Below the pieces are notes generated by a model. That model was not told where the DNA came from. It saw nothing but the letters and a program-made list of their open reading frames with translations, and did no database searches. This document shows positions 8,574 through 18,276 of a DNA stretch of 32,127 nucleotides, one piece after another; position 1 is the first letter of the stretch; the number at the start of each line of letters is the position of its first letter. The stretch is from an uncultured Bacilli bacterium. Its GTDB lineage: Bacteria; Bacillota_I; Bacilli_A; RF39; UBA660. The stretch covers positions 1 to 32,127 of the forward strand of contig CAJTIX010000015.1 of the NCBI GenBank assembly GCA_910576795.1. The letters run 5' to 3'. The translations under genes and the position numbers were made by a program.

Positions 8574-9920
8574 ATGGGAAAATTTGGTATGTTTCAAAAA
8601 AATTTAATAGATAAAAAAATAAGTTGTTTCTTTTCAGAAGGTCAATTTTTAGATTTGGGTATGCTTACTGTAAATACAAATGATGAAAAAATAATAGATA
8701 CAATTATTCAAATGTTATATGATGCAAAGCAGTATGCAGTATTAAACGACATTTATCTCGTTTCTTCTAAAAACCAAATACAAAGAAGAAAATGCTTGCT
8801 TCGTTTTTACGAAAAACAATGTGATACATTAAAGCAAAAAATAAGTAATTCTTCTAAAAATAGTAAAGAATTTGTTGATTTGCTATATATGATGATTGTG
8901 CATACTCTTTCTACACCAGAAAGTACACCTTCGTATGGAAGTGACTTGGTTGATCTATGGGTTCCAATTGCTTCTTCTTCTGATATCATTTGTTGTGCAT
9001 CACTTATTTTGAATAATTATCCAAAGAAAAAAGAATTGCTTAGAAATACTCTAATTCACCATAACAATCTTTTTCATTTATACCAATTCATTCAGCTTTC
9101 TACTTTTGAAACATTGGATTTGGAGTTAATTAGCTATGTATTTCACTCTATTGAATGGCAATATTATCAAATTCAAGAGAATGAACATTATAAATCTAAA
9201 ATTCCAAAAGAACAAATCATCTTAATGTATCAAAATCTAAAAGAATTGGTTATGAAATACAATCGTGAAAAAATAGATACCATTCAACAAAATTGGAAAA
9301 TCAATGGGTTTCAGAAATCAGATTTGAAACTTCCTTCCAATCCAGTTTTATCATTACTTGATATTGCACCGATTTCCGAAGAAGAAAGAAAAAAGATTCT
9401 TATGGAGATACACTGTAGTGACGAATTTCAAAATGAACTATTAGAAGCATTTGGTCAACGTAAGAAAGACAATAGTAAGATTGAACTATTGGATTTATAC
9501 TATGTGTTATACGTTAATCCAATTCAAAAGCAAATGCAACAAGAAAAAGAACAAAATATGATATCAAAAATTCAATCACGTAATATAGAATATTTATTAC
9601 AAATTGAAAGACAATTGCAAATAGGACAAATTAATGAAGAAAATATCATTGGTGCAATTTGTGGGCAACATGTAAGACCTATATTTGGATTATTTTCCTA
9701 TCTTACAAATTTACCATTAGAAGACTTAATTTCAATTGCTTCTAATATTACCTTTATCAATCCAACGATGAGAGAACAACTCCTTGCTTATTTGAAACGT
9801 TGTAAAACAGATATATCCGCATATAATGAAGAAATGCAAACACTGGATATTGAATATGTAAAAAGTAAATTGTTATATGAAAAATATCAAAGAAGAGAAG
9901 AAAGTTTTAAAACGATTTGA
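8574..9920 (+). CDS. Hypothetical protein, cytoplasmic, mostly helical
   Basis: A 448-residue protein that I do not recognise. There is no signal peptide or membrane segment. It is rich in Lys, Glu, Gln and Ile with long predicted helices, and the second half has coiled-coil-like stretches (QKQMQQEKEQNMISKIQ). No catalytic motif stands out. It has its own promoter and a good ribosome site (AAGGAAGG, start 8574) and lies between the activase operon and topA, each of which is separately promoted, so the context says little about its job. Codon use matches its neighbours, so it looks native to this lineage. Confidence 0.8.
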   Translation: MGKFGMFQKNLIDKKISCFFSEGQFLDLGMLTVNTNDEKIIDTIIQMLYDAKQYAVLNDIYLVSSKNQIQRRKCLLRFYEKQCDTLKQKISNSSKNSKEFVDLLYMMIVHTLSTPESTPSYGSDLVDLWVPIASSSDIICCASLILNNYPKKKELLRNTLIHHNNLFHLYQFIQLSTFETLDLELISYVFHSIEWQYYQIQENEHYKSKIPKEQIILMYQNLKELVMKYNREKIDTIQQNWKINGFQKSDLKLPSNPVLSLLDIAPISEEERKKILMEIHCSDEFQNELLEAFGQRKKDNSKIELLDLYYVLYVNPIQKQMQQEKEQNMISKIQSRNIEYLLQIERQLQIGQINEENIIGAICGQHVRPIFGLFSYLTNLPLEDLISIASNITFINPTMREQLLAYLKRCKTDISAYNEEMQTLDIEYVKSKLLYEKYQRREESFKTI

Positions 9921-9925
9921 CGAAA

Positions 9926-9954
9926 TTGACATTTTAAAATGAATAGTGTATAAA
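9926..9954 (+). promoter_or_regulatory. Sigma-A promoter for topA
   Basis: Consensus TTGACA (9926-9931), 17-bp spacer, TATAAA (9949-9954), 23 bases before the topA start. Confidence 0.85.
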
Positions 9955-9976
9955 TGAATTTAAAAGGAAGTGGCGT

Positions 9977-12004
9977 ATGGCAAAAAAATTGGTCATTGTG
10001 GAGTCACCTGCTAAGGTAAAACCAATTGGAAAATATTTAGGTAATGATTATTTGGTTACCTCATCTAAGGGACATATTAGAGATTTGTCTACAAAAGGAA
10101 AGTATGGTCTTGGGGTGGATATTGAAAATCATTTTGAACCAAATTATACAACGATTAAAGGAAAGAAAAGCGTAATAGATGAACTCAAAAAAGATGTCAA
10201 AAAAACAGACTTTGTTTATCTTGCAACCGATCCTGACCGTGAAGGAGAAGCAATTAGTTGGCATTTATACGATGTTTTGGGATTAAATGAGAACAACTCA
10301 GACCGTATTGTATTTAATGAAATTACCAAAAATGCAGTTGTAGAATCATTGAATCACGCGAGAAAGATTGATCAAAATTTGGTCAATTCCCAAGAAACTA
10401 GAAGAATTTTAGACCGTATTATTGGGTTTCGTTTGAGTAAATTAATGCAGTCTAAAACGAGTGGATCGAGTGCTGGTCGTGTACAAAGTGTGGCTTTGAA
10501 GTTAATTGTAGATAGAGAACGTGAAATCGAAGCTTTTCAAAAAGAGGAGTATTGGACGATTACGGCTCATTTTAAAGAAATGGATGCCGATTTATATGAG
10601 TATAATCATAAAAAGTTAGAAATTAAGGATGAAATTGCCTGCAATGAAATATTAAATCAATTAAGTAATGCTTTTCAAATTGAAAGTGTTGATAAAAAAG
10701 AAAAGAGTAAGACAAGTCCTATGCCATTTATTACCAGTACCTTACAACAAGTAGCTTCTTCTAAACTGGGAATGCGTACGAAAAAGACAATGATGGTTGC
10801 TCAAAAATTATATGAGGGAATTGAACTTGCAGATGAAACTGTCGGACTCATTACTTATATGCGTACCGATTCTACTAGACTTTCTAGTGATTTTATTCAA
10901 GATACTTTTCATTATATTGAAGCCAAATTTGGTAAAGAATATATAGGAACTGTTAAAAAGAGTAAAAAAACAGAAAATGTCCAAGATGCACATGAGGCCA
11001 TTAGACCAACGAGTATTAAAAGAGATCCACTATCTGTCAAGCCTTATTTGACGGATGAAGAATATAAATTGTATCGTCTTATTTATTATCGTACACTTGC
11101 AAGTCTTATGAGTGCTGCAAAAACCAACAATACAACTGTTATTTTAGATAATAATAATTATCAATTTAAAACAACAGGACAAATTATTACATTTGATGGT
11201 TATTTAAAAATATATGCAGATTATGAGGATACCACCGAAAAATCTTTACCACCACTTGATTCTTATCAATCCAATGTACTGGTTTCCAATCAAATTGATA
11301 AAGAACAACATTTTACACAACCTCCTGCTCGTTATACAGAAGCAAAATTGGTTCAAGCGATGGAAGAACTTGGAATTGGACGTCCAAGTACTTATTCCAA
11401 AACAATGGAAACCATTCAGGCAAGAGGGTATGCAACTATAACTGATAAAAAATTTATACCTACTGAGATTGGAATTGAAGTCACAGATAAATTACAGGAA
11501 CATTTTAGTCATATTATTAATGTAAAATATACTGCTGATATGGAAGATGATTTGGATAAAATTGCAGAGGGTAATCAAATTTGGTATGAAACATTGGACA
11601 AATTTTATAAAGATTTTGAGCCTGCATTAAAAGATGCATTTGATAAAATGGAAAAAAAGAAACCTGAAAAGGTGGGGGAAGATTGTCCAAATTGTGGAAA
11701 TCCGCTCGTTATTCGAAAGGGAAGATATGGTTCATTTATTGCTTGCAGTAATTATCCAGAATGTAAATATATTAAATCAGATCCAAAACAAGTAGTGGAA
11801 ATTTGTGATTGTCCAAATTGTGATGGTAAGATTATAGAAAAGAAAAGTAAAAAAGGAAAAATTTTCTATGGATGTAACAATTATCCATCTTGTCAAACTG
11901 CGTATTGGGATCAACCTACAGGTGAAAAATGTCCTGAGTGTGGAAGTATGTTAACAACGAAAAAAAACAAAGTGAAATGTAGTGGTTGTGACTATGAAAA
12001 ATAG
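9977..12004 (+). CDS. topA: DNA topoisomerase I
   Basis: A 675-residue type IA topoisomerase that relaxes negative supercoils. The Toprim domain is at the N-terminus (KKLVIVESPAKVKPIGKYLG; acidic motif DPDREGEAISWHL). The active-site tyrosine is Y294 in GLITYMRTDS, and GRPSTYSKTMETI is also diagnostic. The C-terminus has three zinc-ribbon modules: CPNCGNP...CSNYPEC, CDCPNCDG...CNNYPSC, and a final CPECGS...CSGC. Length is normal for Firmicutes. The ribosome site is AAAAGGAAGTG. A terminator stem starts inside the last coding codons. In Bacillus topA is also followed by a Xer recombinase gene; here one unknown gene is inserted between them. Confidence 0.97.
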   Translation: MAKKLVIVESPAKVKPIGKYLGNDYLVTSSKGHIRDLSTKGKYGLGVDIENHFEPNYTTIKGKKSVIDELKKDVKKTDFVYLATDPDREGEAISWHLYDVLGLNENNSDRIVFNEITKNAVVESLNHARKIDQNLVNSQETRRILDRIIGFRLSKLMQSKTSGSSAGRVQSVALKLIVDREREIEAFQKEEYWTITAHFKEMDADLYEYNHKKLEIKDEIACNEILNQLSNAFQIESVDKKEKSKTSPMPFITSTLQQVASSKLGMRTKKTMMVAQKLYEGIELADETVGLITYMRTDSTRLSSDFIQDTFHYIEAKFGKEYIGTVKKSKKTENVQDAHEAIRPTSIKRDPLSVKPYLTDEEYKLYRLIYYRTLASLMSAAKTNNTTVILDNNNYQFKTTGQIITFDGYLKIYADYEDTTEKSLPPLDSYQSNVLVSNQIDKEQHFTQPPARYTEAKLVQAMEELGIGRPSTYSKTMETIQARGYATITDKKFIPTEIGIEVTDKLQEHFSHIINVKYTADMEDDLDKIAEGNQIWYETLDKFYKDFEPALKDAFDKMEKKKPEKVGEDCPNCGNPLVIRKGRYGSFIACSNYPECKYIKSDPKQVVEICDCPNCDGKIIEKKSKKGKIFYGCNNYPSCQTAYWDQPTGEKCPECGSMLTTKKNKVKCSGCDYEK

Positions 12005-12017
12005 TCACTTTTTCTTT
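11988..12017 (+). terminator. topA intrinsic terminator embedded in the stop codon
   Basis: GTGACTAT (11988-11995) and ATAGTCAC (12001-12008) form a perfect 8-bp stem with loop GAAAA, followed by TTTTTCTTT. The stem includes the last sense codons and the TAG stop (12002-12004). Confidence 0.85.
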
Positions 12018-12028
12018 GATTCAAAATA

Positions 12029-12037
12029 TGGTATACT
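12029..12037 (+). promoter_or_regulatory. Extended -10 promoter for the 12054 gene
   Basis: TGG followed by TATACT (12032-12037) is an extended -10 element. The region 17 bp upstream (TTTTTC, 12009-12014) is a poor -35 and is the U tract of the topA terminator. Transcription would restart directly after topA ends. Confidence 0.55.
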
Positions 12038-12053
12038 GAAATTAGGTGGTAGT

Positions 12054-12788
12054 ATGGCAAAATATAGTTTATGGGTAACAGATGATCTTATGAATCGATT
12101 TTGCGTTCCAATGAGTAGGGATGGGAAAACTTGTAAGGAAAAAGTTGATTTATATGAAATTGATTTGTTAACAGTTTGGCTTGGAAAAGAGGCATTTATT
12201 GAGCAATTAAAAAAGACCAATCTTGCCCCTAAAGATTTTAATTGGAATCATATACAAGGTTATATTCAGTATCAGAGAAATCGTAGGTCATATTTTTTGC
12301 CATTACTGTTTGAGCGAGATCAATTGTTGATTGATATTTTGAATTTTCAAAATCATTATCGGTGTCATGAAGGTTTAAGTGAAACACAGATATTAGATAT
12401 GTTCAAAAAAACCTCTCTTCCTATTGAATTTAAAAGAATTCTGTTTTCTCTTACAAACTATAGAAATTTGATTTTAGAAGAAATTCAAAATTGTCCATAT
12501 ATGTTAGAAGATAGATATCTATCAAAACAAATGACACAAAAGTTTCATTCGTGTATACAATCCAGTGATTATAATGAACAGTTGGAATACAAAAATGATA
12601 TTTTGGTGCACATGTTATCCTATATTACTTTTAGAAGATTAAAAACAATGGAATATAGTTGTGATATAAAACAATTATTAAGTGGTCAACTCAATACACA
12701 AATCAAAGAGGAATGGGATGAAGAGGAAAAAGATCCAGATCAAGACGCATTTTTAACAGATGATGAAAAGAAATTGATGTATGGATAA
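12054..12788 (+). CDS. Hypothetical protein between topA and the Xer recombinase gene
   Basis: A 244-residue soluble protein that I do not recognise. The start at 12054 (MAKYSLWVTDDLMNRF) is chosen because AGGTGG precedes it and the extended -10 promoter lies 17 bases upstream; an in-frame GTG at 11982 inside topA is not credible. It has mixed helical content, an acidic tail (EEWDEEEKDPDQDAFLTDDE) and scattered cysteines without a metal-site pattern. The stop overlaps the recombinase start by 8 bp, so the two are co-transcribed and probably translationally coupled. Linkage to the recombinase is the only functional hint. Confidence 0.75.
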   Translation: MAKYSLWVTDDLMNRFCVPMSRDGKTCKEKVDLYEIDLLTVWLGKEAFIEQLKKTNLAPKDFNWNHIQGYIQYQRNRRSYFLPLLFERDQLLIDILNFQNHYRCHEGLSETQILDMFKKTSLPIEFKRILFSLTNYRNLILEEIQNCPYMLEDRYLSKQMTQKFHSCIQSSDYNEQLEYKNDILVHMLSYITFRRLKTMEYSCDIKQLLSGQLNTQIKEEWDEEEKDPDQDAFLTDDEKKLMYG

Positions 12789-13671
12789 TTACCTTATAAA
12801 ATTTATAGAATATTTAAAATTGAAAAATCATTCAAAATATACTGTTATATCCTATCAGAATGATTTAGAAAACTTTCAACAATTTTTAATATGTGAGTCG
12901 ATATCTGTTAAGGATGTGGATTATAAAATTATTCGTAATTATTTATCCTATTTATATTCTAAAAACTATTCTAAAAGGACCATTGCAAGACATATTAGTT
13001 GTTTAAGAAGTTTATATCATTATTTGATGAAAGAACATATTATTACTAAAAATCCAATGAAATTGATTTCTAATCCAAAATTGGATCAAACACTTCCTAA
13101 ATTTTTATACACAAATGAACTAGAAGACTTACTACTGATTCCAGATCAAACGACACCGCTAGGGATGAGGGATGCGGTAATGTTGGAACTTATGTATTCA
13201 ACTGGTGTGCGTGTGAGTGAACTTGTGTCTATACAGTTGAAAGATATTCTTCTTTATGAACGAAAAATTAAGGTCATGGGAAAAGGAAGTAAAGAACGCT
13301 ATGTATTATATGGTTCCAGACTTCAAACCTTATTTGATAAATATTTATCTGGAATGAGATCCAACTTACTGAAAGATAAAAACAATGATTTTCTTTTATT
13401 AAATCATTTAGGAAATCCTTTAACAACTGCAGGGGTTCGTACAATTCTAAATAAAATCATACAAAAAGGTGCTTTAAAATTTCACATTAGTCCCCATGTA
13501 CTTAGACATACTTTTGCAACCCATATGTTAAATGAAGGAGCCGATTTAAAAAGTGTTCAGGAATTACTTGGACATGAAAATTTGTCTACAACTCAAATTT
13601 ATACGCATGTATCCAATGAACGGTTGCGACAAGTATATTTAAATGCTCATCCTAGAGCGGGAAAAAAATAG
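12781..13671 (+). CDS. xerD: Tyrosine recombinase XerC/XerD
   Basis: A 296-residue tyrosine recombinase, the usual size of XerC and XerD, which resolve chromosome dimers at dif. The N-terminal SAM-like core-binding domain covers residues ~1-90. The catalytic domain has Arg144 (TGVRVSEL), Lys168 (MGKGSKER), His239 and Arg242 (HVLRHTFATHM), His265 (LGHENL) and Tyr274 (TTQIYTHVS), so the complete set is present. The HPRA ending fits XerC/D. The C-terminal wording (IYTHVSNERLRQVY) leans to XerD, but the topA neighbourhood is where Bacillus keeps XerC/CodV, so the C or D choice is tentative. It is not flanked by element ends and is taken as chromosomal. A terminator follows at once. Confidence 0.88.
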   Translation: MDNYLIKFIEYLKLKNHSKYTVISYQNDLENFQQFLICESISVKDVDYKIIRNYLSYLYSKNYSKRTIARHISCLRSLYHYLMKEHIITKNPMKLISNPKLDQTLPKFLYTNELEDLLLIPDQTTPLGMRDAVMLELMYSTGVRVSELVSIQLKDILLYERKIKVMGKGSKERYVLYGSRLQTLFDKYLSGMRSNLLKDKNNDFLLLNHLGNPLTTAGVRTILNKIIQKGALKFHISPHVLRHTFATHMLNEGADLKSVQELLGHENLSTTQIYTHVSNERLRQVYLNAHPRAGKK

Positions 13672-13700
13672 ATTTCATCTTATAAGGGATGAAATTTTTA
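13672..13700 (+). terminator. Terminator after the Xer gene
   Basis: ATTTCATC (13672-13679) pairs with GATGAAAT (13688-13695), followed by TTTTA. The stem starts one base after the TAG stop. Confidence 0.75.
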
Positions 13701-13747
13701 TATGAATTGATTTGATTCTGTTGAAAGTTTAATTATTAAATTTTTTA

Positions 13748-13776
13748 TTGACAATAAAAAGAAATCAAATTATAAT
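13748..13776 (+). promoter_or_regulatory. Consensus sigma-A promoter for the lipoprotein
   Basis: TTGACA (13748-13753), 17-bp spacer, TATAAT (13771-13776): a perfect consensus, so strong expression is expected. Confidence 0.9.
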
Positions 13777-13801
13777 AGCAAGTTAATAAAGGGGGATTGT
13801 T

Positions 13802-15514
13802 ATGAAAAAGAAATTAAAATCACTTTTATTTGCTCTATCTTTTATACTTACAACAGGTGGATGTGCGAATGAACAAGAACAAGATAAATCAAGTAAAGAA
13901 GGTGGTATCACAGTTTCCATTTCGTTACCAGAGCTACCAATAGAAGATATACAAGAGGTTTCTGAGGTGAAAGTGCCAACAGAGGAAGAATTGATAGAAG
14001 AAATATATCAATATTTAGAACACACAAAAATACCTTATTCACAAGATGAATATTTATTAACAGATGAAGAAATTGATCAGCTGTTGGATTATACACAAAG
14101 TACAACTGTTTGTGGTTGGGAAAATGATTTTGATTATTATGATTTCCGTTATTCTGGTTTAATTGAGACTATTTTAAAAAATTCACAAAAATATGTAAGA
14201 AATCATCCAAAGTATGTATCTGGAGATAAAATTGTTATTGATGGGATTAATTTACAAGAGGAAGTATATCAAATATTAATTGATATATTAGTAGATATAA
14301 ATTGTGATGGTTCCTTAAATGATATTGATGAAGATATATGTCGTTTAAAGGATACTTCAATTGTGTTTACGCCAATTTATTTTGAAGATGGTATTACAGG
14401 GGATGTTGTCGGAGAATACGTAGCAGAAGAAAATGTTATTATTATATATTATCAAACTCTTCAAAAATTTTTGGATGATGATAATACATTGAATGATTTG
14501 TTGCGGGAAACTTTAGAACATGAAATAAATCATGTTCGACAATATGCATGCCCACATAGATTAGAAAATGGTCAATTATATGACATTCTAACATATCAAG
14601 ATGATTGTGTATGTTTTCTAATTGAAAGTTCTGCTGAATCAGAATTATATGCAATGAATAATGATATCGATATATATGATTATGGCTTTTTCTATAATTG
14701 GAATAAAATACCAAATAGCTACCTAGATTATACTTATTCTTCTGAACGTTCTCATGAAGGAATGTTATTGATGCTGAATTTGTTTCAACCGGGTAAAACA
14801 ATCCAAGAATATTATGAAGCAATATATGATTCTGATTATAAAAAATTTTTTGAATTTTTCGATGTAAAAAATGCAGAAGATGCAAAAGAATTGATGGATA
14901 TTATTTATAATATAGATACGTTATATGATAGAACTAACTTTAGTGAAGAGTATTTTGGCACTTACCAACCTTATGGATATGAAATAAGATCTGCTATTGG
15001 ATGTAATTACACTTCTAGAATATTCAATAAAGTATTAATGAATCTTATAAATTATACTTTAGAAAATGATGATTTTACGTTGGAAGAAAATTTAATCATG
15101 TTTAATATTGTAAAGGGTATTATTACATCAGCTGCTGATTATCCAAAGGTAATTGGTGCTGAGCAATATACAAAAGAGGAATTGTCAGATCATATTAGAG
15201 ATTTAGAAATTGTTAGTGCTTATGATGAAATATTAGTACAGTATATCTATGAATCTGAAAATAAATATGTACAATTTTTACAATTACATTATGGGGTTAC
15301 AGAAGAAGAAATTAGAAAGTTAGAAAATGAAAAAGTAGCTTCTGTAATTCGTTATATTCAACACCCATTTGAATATGATGAATTATCAAAAAATATAGTT
15401 ATTTCTTTGAAAGAAAGATTTCCATTATTCACATATGTTGTTTTTCCAAATGCATATAATATTGATGATTATAATGATTTTTTAGAAGAAAATCATGCAG
15501 TTTTAATTAAGTAA
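13802..15514 (+). CDS. Lipoprotein with a predicted zinc-metalloprotease motif
   Basis: A 570-residue surface lipoprotein. The signal peptide (KKKLKSLLFALSFILTT) ends in the lipobox TGGC, so Cys21 would be lipidated and the protein tethered to the outer face of the membrane. HEINH at 240-244 (LRETLEHEINHVRQ) is a HExxH zinc site. ESSAESELYA about 35 residues later offers Glu276 or Glu280 as the third ligand, as in gluzincins. The region before the motif is rich in Tyr, Ile and Asp, and the C-terminal half looks helical. The family is not recognised. AAGGGGGAT precedes the ATG and the gene stands alone under a consensus promoter. The motif is seen; the protease activity is inferred. Confidence 0.82.
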   Translation: MKKKLKSLLFALSFILTTGGCANEQEQDKSSKEGGITVSISLPELPIEDIQEVSEVKVPTEEELIEEIYQYLEHTKIPYSQDEYLLTDEEIDQLLDYTQSTTVCGWENDFDYYDFRYSGLIETILKNSQKYVRNHPKYVSGDKIVIDGINLQEEVYQILIDILVDINCDGSLNDIDEDICRLKDTSIVFTPIYFEDGITGDVVGEYVAEENVIIIYYQTLQKFLDDDNTLNDLLRETLEHEINHVRQYACPHRLENGQLYDILTYQDDCVCFLIESSAESELYAMNNDIDIYDYGFFYNWNKIPNSYLDYTYSSERSHEGMLLMLNLFQPGKTIQEYYEAIYDSDYKKFFEFFDVKNAEDAKELMDIIYNIDTLYDRTNFSEEYFGTYQPYGYEIRSAIGCNYTSRIFNKVLMNLINYTLENDDFTLEENLIMFNIVKGIITSAADYPKVIGAEQYTKEELSDHIRDLEIVSAYDEILVQYIYESENKYVQFLQLHYGVTEEEIRKLENEKVASVIRYIQHPFEYDELSKNIVISLKERFPLFTYVVFPNAYNIDDYNDFLEENHAVLIK

Positions 15515-15586
15515 ATAGGACCTGTTCTATGAATATAAAATGAAATTTTTAAATGAATTGAACTGTAAACATAAAGGAAAATCCAC

Positions 15587-15615
15587 TTGAATAAAATAGA
15601 TTGGTTTGTTATAAT
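15587..15615 (+). promoter_or_regulatory. Sigma-A promoter for ppdK
   Basis: TTGAAT (15587-15592), 17-bp spacer, TATAAT (15610-15615), 31 bases before the chosen start. Confidence 0.8.
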
Positions 15616-15645
15616 TATTTTGTTATGATAAAGGGAGGCTATGAT

Positions 15646-18276
15646 ATGGCGAAATATGTATATCTATTCCATGAGGGAAATAAAGATATGAGGGATTTGC
15701 TTGGTGGAAAAGGAGCAAATTTAGCAGAAATGACCAATATTGGATTACCAGTTCCAAGTGGGTTTACTGTGACAACAGAAGCTTGTAATCAATATTATCA
15801 AGATGGAGAAAAAATTAGTGAAGAAATTCAAAATGAAGTATTTCAAAAAATGTCTGAATTAGAATCCAAAACAGGAAAACAATTTGGAAATTCAGAAAAT
15901 CCGCTTTTGGTATCTGTACGTAGTGGGGCACGTGCAAGTATGCCAGGAATGATGGATACCATTTTAAACCTAGGATTAAATGATGTAGTAGCAGAAGGAT
16001 TTGCTTTAAAAACAAATAATAAACGTTTTGTATATGATTCTTATCGTCGTTTCATTAGTATGTTTGCAGACGTTGTAAAAGGCTTTGATAAAAATCAATT
16101 CGAACGTATTTTAGAAGAGAAAAAGGTTCAAGAGCATGCTGAATTCGATACCGACTTAACAGCAGATGATATGTATGAAATTACACAATCTTATAAAAAA
16201 TTATATGAAGAATTGGATGGAAATCCATTTCCACAAGATTCAAAAGTGCAACTGCTAGAAGCAGTGCAAGCAGTATTCCGTTCTTGGAATAATGATCGAG
16301 CAAAAGTATATCGTAAAATGAATGAAATTCCAGATAGTTGGGGAACTGCTGTTAACGTGCAAGAAATGGTATATGGAAATAGTGGGGAAACATCAGGAAC
16401 AGGTGTTGCATTTACACGTAATCCAGCAACAGGTGAAAAGAAACTGTATGGGGAATATTTGATGAATGCGCAAGGTGAAGATGTCGTTGCGGGAATTCGT
16501 ACACCTGCTAGTATTGAAACTTTAAAAGAAGTGATGCCAGAGGTATATGATCAATTTACCGAAATTGCAAGCACATTAGAAAATCATTATAAAGATATGC
16601 AAGATATGGAATTTACCATTGAAAATGGGAAATTATTTATGCTACAAACACGTAATGGAAAACGTACTGCAAGTGCAGGGTTAAAAGTTGCACTCGACTT
16701 ATTAAATGAAGGTATGATTACAGAAGAAGAAGCTGTTTTACGTGTAAGTCCAAATGATTTGGATCAGTTGTTGCATCCAACATTTGAAGCAACTGCCCTC
16801 AAAAATGGTAAAGTCATTGCCGAAGGTCTTGCAGCTTCTCCAGGAGCGGGAACTGGTCGTATTTACTTCCATGCCAAAGATGTAATAGAGGCAAGTGAAC
16901 GAGGAGAAGAAACTTTACTTGTTCGTTTGGAAACATCTCCAGAAGATATTTCTGGTATGGCAAAAGCCAATGGAATTTTAACAGTACGTGGTGGTATGAC
17001 ATCTCATGCAGCCGTGGTTGCACGTGGTATGGGAAGATGTTGTGTTTGTGGATGTAGTAGTTTAATCGTTGATGAAGAAGGTAAAACTTTAACAACATCA
17101 GATGGAACTGTTTATCACGAAGGAGACTATTTATCAATTGATGGTAGTACAGGAATGGTATATGGGGAACAAATAGAAACTGTTGAACCAAGTATTAGTG
17201 GTGACTTTGAAACTTTCATGAATATGGCAGATAAATATCGTAAGTTGAAAGTAAAAGTAAATGCAGATACACCAACAGATGCTGCTCAAGCTATGAAATT
17301 TGGTGCAGAAGGTATTGGTCTTTGTCGTACAGAGCATATGTTCTTTAGTGATGAAAGAATTTTCCAAGTACGTAGAATGATTACAGCTGAAACTAAGGAA
17401 CAAAGAATTGAAGCATTGAATCAACTTTTGGAAATGCAAAGAGGAGACTTTGTGGAATTATTTAGAACGATGAAAGGACTTCCTGTTACGATTCGTTATT
17501 TGGATCCACCTTTACATGAATTCTTACCACATACAGATGATGAAATTCAAGCGCTAGCAGATTCTCTTTCTATGACATTTGAAGCTTTAAAAGAAAGAAT
17601 TGATTCTTTGAAAGAATTCAATCCTATGATGGGACATAGAGGATGTAGATTGGATGTAACTTATCCTGAAATTGCTGTAATGCAAACAAGAGCTGTTTTA
17701 GAAGCTGCAATTATGGTTTCACGTGAAGGAATTGCAGTAAAACCACAAATTATGATTCCTTTAATTACTGATTTAACAGAATTAAAATATGTCAAAGGAT
17801 TGGTTACTGAGATTGCAGAAAAGGTATTAGAAGTAAATCAAACTAGAATTGATTATCAAGTAGGAACAATGATTGAAACTCCAAGAGCTTGTATGTTAGC
17901 AGATGAACTTGCAACAGAAGCAGAATTCTTTAGTTTTGGTACCAATGATTTGACACAACTTACATTTGGTTTTTCTAGAGATGATGCTTCAAAATTCTTA
18001 AAAGATTATTATGATAAGAAGATATTTGAACATGATCCATTTGCTAAAATAGACCAAAAAGGTGTCGGATTACTAATGCAATATGCAATTACAAGTGGAA
18101 GAAAAACAAGACCTGAAATTGAACTTGGAATTTGTGGTGAACATGCTGGAGAACCAAGCAGTGTTGCATTCTGTAATATGATAGGACTTAATTATGTATC
18201 ATGTTCTCCATATCGTGTCCCAGTTGCTCGTTTGGCTGCAGCACAAGCAAGTATACGCGAAAAGGCCAACAAATAG
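15646..18276 (+). CDS. ppdK: Pyruvate, phosphate dikinase
   Basis: An 876-residue enzyme that interconverts pyruvate + ATP + Pi with PEP + AMP + PPi, common in anaerobes that use PPi-linked glycolysis. The length is exactly that of bacterial PPDK. The ATP-grasp domain opens with LLGGKGANLAEMTNIGLPVP. The swivelling phosphohistidine is H454 in GGMTSHAAVVARGMG. The PEP/pyruvate domain ends with the catalytic Cys830 in GICGEHAGEPSS. The ATG at 15646 follows AAGGGAGG; an in-frame TTG at 15601 overlaps the promoter and is rejected. No terminator lies directly after the stop. The last 11 codons and stop are duplicated at 19435, marking an insertion site for the following abi unit. Confidence 0.97.
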   Translation: MAKYVYLFHEGNKDMRDLLGGKGANLAEMTNIGLPVPSGFTVTTEACNQYYQDGEKISEEIQNEVFQKMSELESKTGKQFGNSENPLLVSVRSGARASMPGMMDTILNLGLNDVVAEGFALKTNNKRFVYDSYRRFISMFADVVKGFDKNQFERILEEKKVQEHAEFDTDLTADDMYEITQSYKKLYEELDGNPFPQDSKVQLLEAVQAVFRSWNNDRAKVYRKMNEIPDSWGTAVNVQEMVYGNSGETSGTGVAFTRNPATGEKKLYGEYLMNAQGEDVVAGIRTPASIETLKEVMPEVYDQFTEIASTLENHYKDMQDMEFTIENGKLFMLQTRNGKRTASAGLKVALDLLNEGMITEEEAVLRVSPNDLDQLLHPTFEATALKNGKVIAEGLAASPGAGTGRIYFHAKDVIEASERGEETLLVRLETSPEDISGMAKANGILTVRGGMTSHAAVVARGMGRCCVCGCSSLIVDEEGKTLTTSDGTVYHEGDYLSIDGSTGMVYGEQIETVEPSISGDFETFMNMADKYRKLKVKVNADTPTDAAQAMKFGAEGIGLCRTEHMFFSDERIFQVRRMITAETKEQRIEALNQLLEMQRGDFVELFRTMKGLPVTIRYLDPPLHEFLPHTDDEIQALADSLSMTFEALKERIDSLKEFNPMMGHRGCRLDVTYPEIAVMQTRAVLEAAIMVSREGIAVKPQIMIPLITDLTELKYVKGLVTEIAEKVLEVNQTRIDYQVGTMIETPRACMLADELATEAEFFSFGTNDLTQLTFGFSRDDASKFLKDYYDKKIFEHDPFAKIDQKGVGLLMQYAITSGRKTRPEIELGICGEHAGEPSSVAFCNMIGLNYVSCSPYRVPVARLAAAQASIREKANK

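Noticed and set aside
12781..13671. The Xer recombinase as the integrase of the abi insertion
   Set aside because: It lies 5 kb away in a conserved topA context outside the repeats and has the size and motifs of the chromosomal XerC/D. Action in trans cannot be excluded but nothing in the sequence supports it.
15601..15645. An upstream TTG start that would lengthen pyruvate phosphate dikinase by 15 residues
   Set aside because: It overlaps the -10 element at 15610-15615, and the AAGGGAGG site fits the ATG at 15646, which gives the family's normal length.
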